A program made the translations under genes and the position numbers. A stretch of 64,000 bases of DNA from Isoetes taiwanensis (Eukaryota; Streptophyta; Lycopodiopsida; Isoetales; Isoetaceae), in assembly GCA_021234155.1 (NCBI GenBank), contig JAJEKV010000028.1, forward strand, positions 13,842,134 to 13,906,133. The letters run 5' to 3'. Under the pieces are notes generated by a model. That model ran no database searches, was not told the origin of the DNA, and was given only the letters and a program-made list of their open reading frames with translations. Every line of letters begins with the position of its first letter. The stretch's first letter is position 1. Below, piece by piece: positions 23,572-34,270 of this stretch.

Positions 23572-23751
23572 TGCAAAATCTTGTGGGGTCTTTCTTGCTC
23601 CCAAAGGTTTTTGCAACTTAATCTTATTGAAATAACACACTCAAGGGATAATTTTATGCAGTTTTCTTAGTTTTTAGTTCAAAAAGTTCTAAAATAGTTC
23701 TAAATTCTCGACCTTGTAATGCAATGTTAGAGCATAAATTAGTCGAATCCG

Positions 23752-24151
23752 TTGTTATTTTTTACTTTTTTTCTCTATACACATGCTAACTTCACTTTAG
23801 GCAGACTCAAAAACGCTTCTAAAGGCAAAGGACCCCAAAATGTTATGGAGACACATGTGTTCAACGAGAAGGAAACTAATGAGTTTGTCCATAGGGGTGC
23901 GAGGAGTAGCAACCCCTCAAAGTTTACCTATTTCTTTGCAAACGGACAAAAAAAGCAAGAGAGACAAATACTTCTCTGGGAGAAATGTGCGGATGGCAAC
24001 GCTACTTTCTGATGATGGAATTGTCTTGAAGACTCTCAACATTGACAAGGAGCTTGACTATCTTCTCAACATCACTATATTGTGGATTGGTATTGTGCAA
24101 GCCCAAAGACATGATAAATACATCTCCGAAACAACAAAGAAGGCCATGTAA
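23752..24151 (+). other. Overlapping frames inside the hAT element, origin unknown
   Basis: Two frames (23752-24012, 86 residues; 23840-24151, 103 residues) overlap out of register. The second contains the plausible stretch LSDDGIVLKTLNIDKELDYL. Neither resembles a hAT transposase. The segment is richer in GC than the surrounding element and could be a captured host fragment, or chance. Confidence 0.3.
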
Positions 24152-24713
24152 TCCAGAGCTTCACTACTTCAACTTCGTTTCCTCGGTATAAATTTATACA
24201 CGGCATCGTCGGTTGGAACTTCAACTAACTCGCATGATTTCGTGGATGTATTATCATTTGTAATACCATATGATGCAAAAACAATAATTTTTTTCATTCA
24301 AGCGGTTTGTTCAAACTGTCTCCCAATGTCTTTTTTAAGGTCAATTAGGATGTTTAGCCAAAATGGTTGTGAAATAACAAATTTTTGTCTTCTATAACGG
24401 CCAATATAAACGTTCTAGGGATAAGATACAAAAGCGTCTAATTTTTTCATATGAGTTTGCCCCATAATAAATCTTTGGCTTTCGTAGTGGTCCTTTTCCC
24501 CTCTAAAATGAGATATTTTTCTTTGTTGTTCTTCTCCTTAATGTTAAGTCTTCCTAAAATGTTTGTTTTCATGAGCAGTTTTATAAATCTTTAGACACAA
24601 GATAGTAAAAGAGTCCTTTTTAGGGGTATTTTAGAATTTTGTAAATTTTTAGAAGGAATCTTTCAAACGCACTTCTTAAATAAGTGCGTTTCATTTTAAA
24701 CCTTGTTCCTTGA

Positions 24714-24859
24714 GCTTTAACCCCCTTAATTCATTTTCAAGGAGATCAATTTGAGATGAAGTCTTCTCCGCGTAATGTTTAAGCAAAAACTTCCACATTT
24801 CTCTAGGACTTAAGGATCTCAATTTCAAGCGTATAGTGGGACTCACCTTACAAGTGATT
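24714..24859 (-). mobile_element. Copia gag, 5' part beyond the hAT insertion
   Basis: In minus orientation the frame reads ITCKVSPTIRLKLRSL, then PREMWKFLLKHYAEK and TSSQIDLLENELRGLKLKE up to the insertion point. This matches the helical UBN2-type gag region that normally precedes the zinc knuckles. The first part of gag and the 5' LTR are absent. The frame ends abruptly at the 74-bp repeat at 24860. Confidence 0.8.
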
Positions 24860-24933
24860 ATATGACTCATAACCTACTGCCACTGCTTCTCATAGGCTAG
24901 AGCTTGCAGAATTATTAGATGAATTTCCATCAC
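24860..24933. repeat. 74-bp direct repeat, right copy
   Basis: Identical to 18700-18773 except one base (ACTGCC versus ATTGCC). Here it is fused to the truncated 5' side of gag, so identical text caps both ends of the Copia remnant. Confidence 0.9.
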
Positions 24934-25242
24934 CTAGTGTTAAGGTTCCTAAGAAGAAATATTATCGACACTTATAAAAATTTGTCTGCAAGAGACACCT
25001 TGGGGCTTAAGATCCAGGGTGGAAGTAGTAAGCACCGAGGTGTTCCTTGCAATGTGAAATCAGGGGTAACAACAATTCAACAAGGTGAAATCAGCCAAAA
25101 TATAGAGTGAAAATGCTTGAATGTGCGATGAAAATGCAAGAATCTTAGGTTAAAGAATAATGTGCAGGTTTACCCACCGGCGACTTCAAATTTGCTCAAC
25201 ATTCTTTAACGTGAAATATGGCGAAGCGTGGTTGGTGGACAT

Positions 25243-25680
25243 GCCTCTGCCCGCCAATGCCTTCAGGCAGAGGCATTGTTGACACAAAGGAATGTCAAGC
25301 AAAGAGAAATTCCCATTACGTGGAAGCCACTTAGAGAAAATTCAGCGAAGGTAGAAACGCAAGCTAGATGAGAGAATGCAGGATAGATGAGAAGAATGCA
25401 AGGTGAATCGTTAGAACATAAGGTAATTTTGCTAGAACATGATATAAAAGGTAATGTTGAATAACGACATGTGAGAAGGTTTTGGCAACAATCCCGATGT
25501 CGTCAAGGGGGGCATTGTTGATACAAAGGAATGTCAAGCAAAGAGACATTCCTATTACATGGAAGCCACTTAGAGAAAATTCGGCTAATGTACAATGCAC
25601 TAGATGAGCTGAATGCTATCTAGATGAGAAGAATGCAAGGTAAATCGTTGGAATCTAAGGTAAATATGTAGCATAATAAC
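25243..25680. repeat. LTR-like direct repeat, unit 239 bp
   Basis: Two copies start TGTTGA(C/T)ACAAAGGAATGT at 25277 and 25516 and share AAGCAAAGAGA, TGGAAGCCACTTAGAGAAAA and ATGAGAAGAATGCAAGGT. The second start is preceded by CAAGGGGGGCAT, a polypurine-like tract, which suggests an LTR edge. An inverted repeat GCCTCTGCC/GGCAGAGGC lies at about 25243-25274. A diverged fragment of the same family appears near 28330-28400 (AATGACATGTGAGAAAATTTTGGC). Confidence 0.6.
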
Positions 25681-26080
25681 AGGGGGTTTTCTTTGTGTTT
25701 TTGTACGCTTTTCACAAAGGTTTTCCTAAGATTTCATGGCGTATTCGAATAGATGTACTAATGCGTACATCTAGAGTGCATCATTTCTTAGTCGTTGATT
25801 TAGCTTGTTTTTTCCAATGGTCCAACATCCAAGGGCTCACAACAAAAGCCCTCTTTTTATTTTAGGGGCTGAACATGCAAGCCTCGTGATAGCATTTTAG
25901 GGCACGAAACAAGGCTTGCAAATCTGCAACAGGGATTAGCAAGATAAGGTTACAGGCTGTGAATATGCATCTCCAATCTTTGGCTTCAGTCTGGGGCATA
26001 AAAATAAGAGTTATAGTAGAGATACGTGCACTAAAAAAATTACAAGGGATTCAAAGATAAACAGAGTTCATGTTTGGCAT

Positions 26081-26155
26081 TGGCCGAGTTGGTTTAGAGT
26101 CGGATCCCTCTCCTCACTTTAACTAGCAAGATTCGATTTCGAGTCAGCAATGATT
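26081..26155 (+). repeat. Probable SINE head (tRNA-like A and B boxes)
   Basis: TGGCCGAGTTGGTTTAGAGTC matches an A box of the Leu/Ser tRNA type, and GATTCGATTTC about 35 nt later approximates a B box. No acceptor stem pairs, so it is not a tRNA gene. Confidence 0.45.
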
Positions 26156-26448
26156 TCACAAGTTTTATTGAATTTTAGAGATATTTGCAGGTCGATTCAG
26201 GGCAGGTCGGTTTGATTCTTGTGGATTTATAGATATTTTCTTTTGGCCGATTCTTGCTGTGGCGTTTGTCTTATCCATGTTTGCTTTATTGCATTTGTCT
26301 TCTTTTGCTTATAACCGTTGGGCTATCGCTTACGCTTTCATGTTGTCATCTGCGCTAAAAAGTTACTTGCTCCTAAGGCGACAGAAGGGGTCTTTGTGAA
26401 GAAAAAAATCTTGAAGCAAATGTATGGACGTCTAGGGCCGGATTTGCT

Positions 26449-27212
26449 GCAAAAAGTCATGGTGGAGGGTAAGAATCAGAGAAAAGTTCCATATTTCATG
26501 ATGTAGAATTTTGCATGTAGAATTTTGCCCCCTCTGTTATATGGAGAAACTGGCTATAGCGATTCGGGTGTATAATTATTCGTTTAAAGGCATAAGAAAA
26601 AGGCATTTCGTTGCTTAGAGGGATTGAAAGCAATGGTTGTCCCCATCATTGTTGCTTTTGCTAGCCATAAGGCTTTTGGCAGTGGTGCTGGCAGTAAGAG
26701 ACGTGATCACAAAGCGTGGCTGTGAGTTTTGAGCCTGAGGCAGTAATATTATATCTGTAAGTCTAAGTTTGAGGCAGTAGCTATTTACAAATCTGGTTGC
26801 CATTTTAAGCTTGTTGATGACGATTTTGGTTGCAAAAAGTCATGGTGGAGGGTAAGAATCAGAGAAAAGTTCCATATTTCATGATGTAGAATTTTGCATG
26901 TAGAATTTCGCCCCCTCTGTTATATGGAGAAACTGGCTATAGCGATTCTGGGCTGTATAATTCGTTTAAAGGCATAAGAAAAGGCATTTCGTTGCTTAGA
27001 GGGATTGAAAGCAATGGTTGTCCTGTCATGCTGTTGCTTTGCTAGCCATAAGGCTTTTGGCAGTGGTGCTGGCAGTAAGAGACGTGATCACAAAGCGTGG
27101 CTGTGAGTTTTGAGCCTGAGGCAGTAATATTATATCTGTAAGTCTAAGTTTGAGGCAGTAGCTATTTACAAATCTGGTTGCCATTTTAAGCTTGTTGATG
27201 ACGATTTTGGTT
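26449..27212 (+). repeat. Recent 383-bp tandem duplication
   Basis: Copy 1 is 26449-26831 and copy 2 is 26832-27212. They begin GCAAAAAGTCATGGTGGAGG and end GATGACGATTTTGGTTG, and differ by only a few small indels and substitutions (for example GATTCGGGTGTATAATTATT versus GATTCTGGGCTGTATAATTC). A short frame at 26318-26506 (VFVKKKILKQMYGRLGPDLL) runs into copy 1, so a gene or pseudogene exon may have been partly duplicated. No family is recognised. Confidence 0.9.
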
Positions 27213-27274
27213 GAAGTTGAATTGTGGTTGATTCAAGATTGTGGTTGTTTTGTTCGAAATCCATATTCTAACAA

Positions 27275-27600
27275 TTGCAGGTGGATTCTTCTTCTAGCAC
27301 CTTACTATTTCTCATGCACATAAAATGTCGGCCCACAGCCAATGTTGACAGGAAGCTTGTAGCAAATGTTGTAAAATGGAATAATTTCTGCGCTGCATAT
27401 CGTGCCCAAAGTGAGAAAATGTTGCTGGTTGTTATTACCAGAAGTACCTGTGAGAGGCTCTCTCTTATTTTTTTTGGAAGTAACTACATGATGTTATTAT
27501 GTAGCTTATATAATGGATTACAACTCGTTCTTCTAGCAGCTTGCCATTGCTCATGCATATAAACATCGCCCACGACCAATGTTGACAGAATTCCTTCAGA
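27275..27600 (+). repeat. Short direct repeat downstream of the 383-bp duplication
   Basis: TTCTTCTAGCA(C/G)CTT to CATGCA(C/T)ATAAA and then CAATGTTGACAG occurs at about 27290-27350 and again at about 27528-27588. The intervening frame (27275-27562) lacks motifs. Confidence 0.5.
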
Positions 27601-27959
27601 CAATGTTGTCAGGAATTCCTTCTGCCAAAGCCTTTAGTTGTCTCGTGCAGACAATGATATATATAATCATGTAAATGTGGTAAACTAATATTACCATAGA
27701 TGTATGGAAATTGAGGCATATCCTATCCTGCTGCAACTTTTTCCTTGTAGAAGTAGGCTTTGTATTTGTGCTTCTAGTTCATCCGAGAATTTACTTTTGC
27801 TCAGGCACCTTGGATAGCCTTATGAATTGGATAGCCTTATGAATATGAGTGGTATGTTGTGGTAACTAGCATATAATACATATTCATACATAATCATGTA
27901 AATGCGGATAAAGGAACATTGCCATACATCATACGAGTTTTGCATGTTCTTACGTATGT

Positions 27960-28310
27960 TTGCTTTTTTTAGGGCTCGAAGGGCCCAAAATTTTTTTAGT
28001 ATAACAACCAACACATAACTACCCTTAACATTAATTAACACAACCATTGAGTCCCACACATTTAAATTAAAATCCCCCTTGAACCCCCTTTGGTTTGGGT
28101 GCATATTCACACGGGGGGTGACGTAGGGCAGCGAGAGCCTTTATATTTATATTTTGCACGTACAAAATCAACACTATATAGTATTTTGCTTGAAATCTTA
28201 TAGTATTTTGCAAATCTTGTTATACAGTATAGCAAAATTTGTACTTGCATACCCCACAAACGAGGAACTTTACGTACGGTATAGATTAAGGAATAAGGGG
28301 TGAATATGCC
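27960..28310 (-). repeat. Dispersed repeat A, copy 2 (inverted partner of 4095-4448)
   Basis: In reverse complement this carries the same landmarks as copy 1: TGTGAATATGCACCCAAACC, TTTAATTTAAATGTG and a GGGCCC terminus (here AGGGCTCGAAGGGCCC), plus CCTCGTTTGTGGGGTATGCA near 28250. Confidence 0.7.
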
Positions 28311-28429
28311 AGAATGTGAGGTAAGTTCAGAGCGTGAGGTAAGTAGAGCATAATGACATGTGAGAAAATTTTGGCTAGGAAAACAAAAGAAAAAAGCCAT
28401 GTCGCACGATCTTATTGGCTCAAACATCT

Positions 28430-29250
28430 GATTTTCGCTTTAATAATCTTGAGCATGTATGTAAAACCTACATTTTAAATTTCGTTTTAATATCTACACT
28501 TATATAATCGATTCTCGCCAAGATTCGATTCTTAGATTCTTTAGATTCCCGTCCGGGGGAAAAAATCGAGAGGAAAATTTCCATTTTGTGTGGATCTGCA
28601 GCCCACTAAGCAGATCGTGCACCCAATTGCCACCCATATTGAATAATAGGTGCTGAGTTTCTTCCTCATGCTCTACTACTATGTTTCTCTGCTCAAGGCG
28701 GCACCAACCCCATCACCAGTTTTCTCAGTTCACACCTCGCCATAAGAAAAATGTGCTGCGAATTGCGCCTCAAGTACTGCCCTTGCACACTTAAGGAAAG
28801 TATAATTGCCTCAAAAATTGTCAGTGTAAATCTCTTCATTGATTTTTGCTGCAAAGTCAGTTGCAGGAGTGCAATTTTTTTGTGGTCTTTTTTATAATGG
28901 TCTTATGGTCTTTATTCCTCAATTTAGAAAGTTATCAAAAAGTACTACCATGTGATTAATATATTATGCTATGAGTATAAGTAAGACCATATAGCATTTA
29001 AAGCCTAGAATGTTCATAGTTGCAAAGTGGTTGGCATAACTATATATATAGATTTAACTACAATGTAAGAAATCAATCAATGTAAAACTACCAATCACAT
29101 GTTTATTAAAATCCAACAAACATTAATTCCATAATGCTAAATGAGTTGTACCTCCTGTTAAAAGACATGCAAAGCTATCCGTAAGATCATCACTAAACAC
29201 CGGGCTGCCATTTCTCTTCAAACCAAGTCCACATGTCTCTTATGAACAAT
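28430..29250. other. Intergenic, no gene seen
   Basis: AT-rich sequence with no frame above 60 residues and no repeat that I could pair elsewhere. Confidence 0.5.
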
Positions 29251-29254
29251 CATA

Positions 29255-30920
29255 TTATTTAGAATCGACATCCGTGTCTTTTACAATATTGGTAAATCGC
29301 CTTCTAATTTCCTGAACAACTGCATCAGTGATCTCCTTACTCTTGATCCCACTACTTAATCTACCTTGTCTTGAGAAAAGTGTAGATATTCCTGGTCCTG
29401 ATCCAACAAAGCTATGGTCGAGATGTGACTTGTATTTACTACTTTGTAAGATAGCTTCAGTCAAATCAAACAAATTAGCATCATGCAGAGTTAAAGTTTT
29501 TTTTAACCCGAGTCGCTAACCAACTTGCATGTCTACTTTCGCACAAATTAGTATCAGGTATATGCATAGCATCTTCTATTGAGGCACACGCTTTCATACA
29601 ATTTCCCCATCGACTCACTCTCTGATGCCACCAGCCATCCACGAGCACAATGCATTGACATTTGATGCAGAAGCCTTCTCTAGACGCTAACCTGTCATAT
29701 AAAGGTACAATTCATTTGGATTATCCGGAAGTTCCATTCTTTTGCGACTTTCATAAACTCCTCTATATTCGTGGATCGATGCTTCTTGGCCTGCCTCTCA
29801 CAGACATCGTTCAAAGTGAGACGAAAAGCTTTTTTTCATACACTTCTTTACCCTAAAAAACATCTCTAATCTATATCGAATTTGCCTCGAGCTTCATCAG
29901 CCATAAATCCATGAAATTGAGCAGGCTCGTAACCCTTCGATATCATCACTTTATTCAACTTTTTCCAGAATTTTCTTTGTGATTGAGCATCTTCTATTTT
30001 TATATCACCTTGTCATGAGTTTATGGAAACTTCGAGCCATGGAAGTATTCATACTGACACTTACTTTTCAGGTACAAAAGTCATCAGAATATTGCTTATT
30101 TTTTTTCTTGCATCATCTATCCATTTCCTTAATCTATACATTAAACAAAAATCATTAGAAAATAATGAAACTCTTAGCTACTCAAAATGAAAATATTACC
30201 TTCTTTGATTGCAAAGTGGCTCCAAGCGGTCCAACAATTCTTCTACCTTGTAGCTTGTCAACATTTCAATTTGATCAACCTCTGATGTTGGAAGTACGTC
30301 TGCAATCACCAACTGCATTGCCAATTTATTTTGCATCCATTTGGGTCCAAACTTACCAATGGAACTAACTGGCATGTTCTGCAAAAGTGAGTGCAGTCTC
30401 CTTACGCCTTTCTTGCTTTCCACATGCCTAATGGGATGAGTATGAGTTCCGTGATGGACTACAAGTCGCTGACAAGAATGCAAAATAGGGGCAAGTCGAT
30501 CTTCACGGACTCTCTAACTTCAACAAATTTTCTTCAATTTGCTTTTTTGCCTCGCACAACAGGATTTTCCGAAAGTTGAATATCCGTGTCTTACGAATCA
30601 AGCAAAGAGGAAGATGGAGAATCAATAGCTATGACTACAATTGGTTTTGATTGCTCCTTGCCACCATAGACCATGACTGTCTCACCAAATTCCTCATAGA
30701 TTACGATTCTTCACTCTTCGATCCTATCACTCTTCGATTTGTAGTCTTCCTCAATAACATTCCTTAAAGAAGAGGGATCATTGGAATCCTTGACTTGAAC
30801 CACACATAAAGTGTTGATATCGTAGTTGAACACCGTAGATAGCATAACCACTATCAACAAGCATATTCCATTCGGGATAATGGCAAGCATAGTTCTTGCA
30901 CTTTCGACCAAATGCTTTGA
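29255..30920 (-). pseudogene. Shattered transposon-like ORF, family unrecognised
   Basis: On the minus strand protein-like pieces follow one another in changing frames. They are KNYACHYPEWNMLVDSGYA and YGVQLRYQHF (about 30900-30790), then HTHPIRHVESKKGVRRLHSL through ELLDRLEPLCNQRR (30483-30196), then LRLTLNDVCERQAKKHRSTN (about 29830). Next come NPNELYLYDRLASREGFCIK (about 29720-29660), CASIEDAMHIPDTNLCESRH (about 29600) and finally YKSHLDHSFVGSGPGISTLF ending KDTDVDSK at 29255. The composition is that of a real protein of about 500 residues broken by several frameshifts. It recalls plant transposase-like proteins but carries no catalytic motif I can name. Confidence 0.45.
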
Positions 30921-31129
30921 AAAGGGCTTCTTTGTAGAACTCTTTTTTTATTTAGGAGCGATATACTAAATCTCTAAGCAAGTTTGAAATCCCCAATTTG
31001 ATGACTACTTCAAATTACTTGCTAAAACGTGATCAAGATTAACGGCTAGCTTTGAAAGTTATCTAACCGGATAGCCTCCAGATTTTATTACTTCGTTAAA
31101 AAACCCAATGCTAATTTGTGCTTTTAATT

Positions 31130-31400
31130 ATGACTCCATTTTCGTTGATAATATTGTCACCTCTACCAGCTAATATTTCTATTAATAATATTTCGTTAAT
31201 AATATTGCTTCTATACCTTTAATAGTTCTCATTAATAATTTTTAAATGTTTCCTTAATAATATTACACCATTTTCATGGGGACGAAAAACCTAACGCTTT
31301 CTATTAACCTTAACCTAACCATATGTCATATTAACCTAACGTTTTCTATTAATCTTAACCTAACCTTAATGCCATATTAACCATATTATTACATATTAAC
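31130..31400. repeat. AT-rich short repeats (TAATAATATT and ATTAACCTAACG)
   Basis: TTAATAATATT recurs at several points between 31150 and 31265. TTTCTATTAA(C/T)CTTAACCTAACC occurs twice near 31298 and 31342. No coding potential. Confidence 0.6.
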
Positions 31401-31554
31401 CATATTTTGTTACCGAAAATATTTTGAACTACGCAACAAAAGGACTGGATTCTCAAGCAAGAGGTTTTCAAATGTAAGGAGCGATGGATTTGTAAAGCAA
31501 ACATTATGATAATCAAGCAAACCGGCACAAACAGAGATGAGATGCGTGAAGCAA

Positions 31555-32060
31555 ACATTCGATGCAAACGCCCGCTTGAGGTTAGTCCGCCATTATTGCC
31601 GTTTTGAAAGTTTTGTTGTTAAAAATATTTTGAGTCACGCAAAATGAGACCGGATTCTCATAGCGTAGATTCTCAAATGTAAGGAGCAAAAAGACTTCAT
31701 AGCTTACGGATTTGTGAAGCAAACGACGGGCTTTTCATGCAAACCGAAGCAAACTAAAGCAAACGACGGACTTGATGCAAACGGCGCCGCTTGAGGTTAG
31801 TCTTTTCAGCCATTCTTCCTGTTAAACGAGATGAGAAATAGAATCACGGTGGAGGTAGAATCACAGTGTGGAGATGCAAACGGCGCCGCTTGGCTTGTAG
31901 CAATTTGGAGTGTTACATTCTTTTCATTCATGCAGTTTTGGGTCATATATTTAGGTATGATTACATAGCAAAGACGTAACATTTTTTGTTACATAGCATA
32001 GCATAGGTAGATTAAACATAGCAAAGACAAAGTTACAGAAATGGCAAACGGGGCCGCTTA
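31555..32060. repeat. Dispersed short motif GCAAACGGCGCCGCTTGAGG
   Basis: Four related copies occur at about 31563, 31770, 31877 and 32044, with spacings of about 100-200 bp, embedded in sequence repeating GGATTTGTGAAGCAAAC- and GATTCTCAAATGTAAGGAGC-type phrases (31440-31480, 31650-31690). It looks like a decayed, long-unit tandem repeat. Confidence 0.55.
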
Positions 32061-32750
32061 GGAGTCCTGGACTTCTTTTTTTTCATTTTTCATTTGGTAG
32101 AATCTATAACTGTAATATTCGTATTTGATTCTCGAAGTTCCTATGCATCCTACCTTGCTTGCCGATGGTTTAAGATAGATCCCATTTTGACAAGGTTAAG
32201 AATATCTCACTGAATTGCATCCATGGACTAGAATCATGAATTGCACAAATTTGGACGAATTTGCATGAATTGCAATCTAATTGCTTCATTCATTATCTAG
32301 ATTCTAGAATCATAAGCATGAATAAAGTAGATGAAAATAAGACAAACACATCCGCCAGAAGATCGCCAGACCATACATGTACCAACGACCTTCCTCAATT
32401 GCTTCAAATTTGTGATAGTGGGCTATAAGCCCAAATATCCACAATAACGCCCCTAAAAGGCCGCTGCTTGTAGCTTGGTGAAATGACTCCCATCGGAGCG
32501 CGCTATTCCTGCTATGGCCTTCACCGAGATGCCTATTGTATGTTTTTCATTCAACAAACAATGCTTGAATTGAATCTAGTTCGAATCAAAAGAGGCTTTG
32601 TGATTTTGAAAAACCGCATTACGTAACTTTATGATGATGCTTTAGTAATGCCGTTTAGGAGGTCCGGCTCTTCTTCAAAACTGGGATTTCTTTCTTCATT
32701 CATTTGGTAGAATCTATAATCACCAGTAATATTCTTATTTGATCCCAGGT
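32055..32750. repeat. Direct repeat pair about 610 bp apart
   Basis: CATTTGGTAGAATCTATAA, then CAGTAATATTCTTATTTGAT (or a variant), occurs near 32092 and near 32700, each preceded by TTAGGAGTCC-like text and a T-rich run. These could be remnants of LTRs or a larger tandem duplication. Confidence 0.5.
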
Positions 32751-33636
32751 AAATGCCACCGTTTGAAAGATCTCTAGCTCAAATTTCTCGCTCAATTTTA
32801 AGACAAACTGAATCAAAATGGCGTTGTTTGCTTCATATTAAGATATTCAACATTATGCTAAGTGTGGAGGATTATCACGCTGGTGTATACGGTATGCTTT
32901 AATTTTTTGGATTCTTAATGTTCAGCTCATTGTTTATTATCTATGAGTTTAGGCGTTGTATAAGACTCACGTGATAAGCCCATTAGAAATTCCAATAAAA
33001 GTATCCCAAAGACTGCCATCGCTTCATTGAGCACATTATGTAATCTTTTCAGATATTAATTCATTTATTGGTCAGAATAAAATTGTATAACTAAAAATCG
33101 AATCCCTTGGGTAATCTTCTTCTCCAAATAATGTACTCCAAATAACAGTCTTCAACATTAAGTTCTTCAGTTTCTTTCATGTTGCTAGTCACTATTATCC
33201 GTGAGTCTAGAATCCTATTTTACCCTTTAGTAGAATTCTTTTTTTTAAATGCTATGAACTAGAGCTTAAAATTGATCTTGTGTCTTATGTAAATGGCGAA
33301 AGATAGGCTTAGCCAATAGGCTTGCAAATTTGTGTTCATATCTCAAGGTTGCTAAGTAATCATTTAATTGAATGTTATGTGCCAGCTATGGTTGTAACGA
33401 GGAGAGGAACCATATTACAAATAATATCGCAGACTTTGAACGAAACTCAGAATTGTGCAGGGAAGAGATCCTTCCTTGATTCCTCTTTGTCATGTACAAG
33501 TTAACCAAGTCAGGTGTATTGTTACCAAGGGCGCCAAGGCATGCGAGACACTAAGGAGCCGATGGGTATATAAAAGGTAATTTCATCCTTTCTATTATCG
33601 ACTCATTTGGCAATACAATTCTAGTCACGTAACGCA

Positions 33637-33882
33637 TTGTGCAAAGCCGGGATGATTTTTGGAAGCAAGAGAACGAAGCATTTGAGTCTAGTTTGCACCA
33701 ATGATGAATGGAGTGATCTTTCTAATAAGATGTTTATTTGCTTGGATGGGAACTATAGAACGTGTGTTTGGTTGCACGACATCAAAGAGATATACTCTTT
33801 TTGTAAGGAGCATGCACTTTTCACCAAAGCATTGTTTGTGAACATTGAACCCACTAATGAGGATTTCATGAGGCAATGTTAG
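33637..33882 (+). CDS. Hypothetical 81-residue fragment
   Basis: The frame MCKAGMIFGSKRTKHLSLV, with NDEWSDLSNKMFICLDGN and ALFVNIEPTNEDFMRQC, has a balanced, protein-like composition. I recognise no family, and the ATG may not be the true start; AT-rich, possibly intronic sequence lies on both sides. It may be an exon of a host gene or a transposon remnant. Confidence 0.3.
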   Translation: MCKAGMIFGSKRTKHLSLVCTNDEWSDLSNKMFICLDGNYRTCVWLHDIKEIYSFCKEHALFTKALFVNIEPTNEDFMRQC

Positions 33883-34270
33883 ATAGAGTCAATTCCCTTA
33901 AGCTTGACTAATGATCCATCTAATCTTGTGTAATTCAATTTGATTGATAATTCATCCTAGTATATGATGTTCAAATTGTTATAAAAGAATAATTCCAAAT
34001 AATATCTTTATAGTGCTTTGGACTACATAGGTATACAAAAGTTAGATATGGAATTCACAATAAGAGCATCGACATAAAAAAGATTGGCAAAGAGGCCACA
34101 AAAAGACCATAAAGACCAGCATGAAAAAGACCATGGAAAAGATTTCCCCGATTCGCGAAACTTCAATCCCGGGCAGCTTTGATGCGGTTTGATGCCTCAA
34201 TCTAACCCGGTAAAGATTTTGCTTCATATTTAAGATATTGCTAATCGATTTTTAGCTTTTATCATTGATT

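Larger units (their letters stand above)
22474..24705. mobile_element. Non-autonomous hAT transposon, 2232 bp, inserted in Copia gag
   Basis: The termini are CAAAGTTTAAAATGAAACGC and, read inward from the right, CAAGGTTTAAAATGAAACGC. The inverted repeats extend 28 bp with one mismatch. The ends fit the hAT consensus start (CA-rG), and the 8-bp target duplications agree. Both ends also form local hairpins: GGAATCTTT/GAAAGATTCC at 22522-22540 and AAACGCACTT/AAGTGCGTTT near 24665-24691. Removing the insert and one duplication makes the gag frame continuous. Inside there is no recognisable transposase, only two overlapping frames at about 23752-24151, so it must rely on enzyme supplied in trans. 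About eleven copies of a 16-bp palindrome fill 23080-23570. Confidence 0.9.

Noticed and set aside
26081-26155. tRNA gene of the Leu or Ser type
   Set aside because: A and B boxes are present, but the acceptor and anticodon stems do not pair, so a SINE head is more likely.
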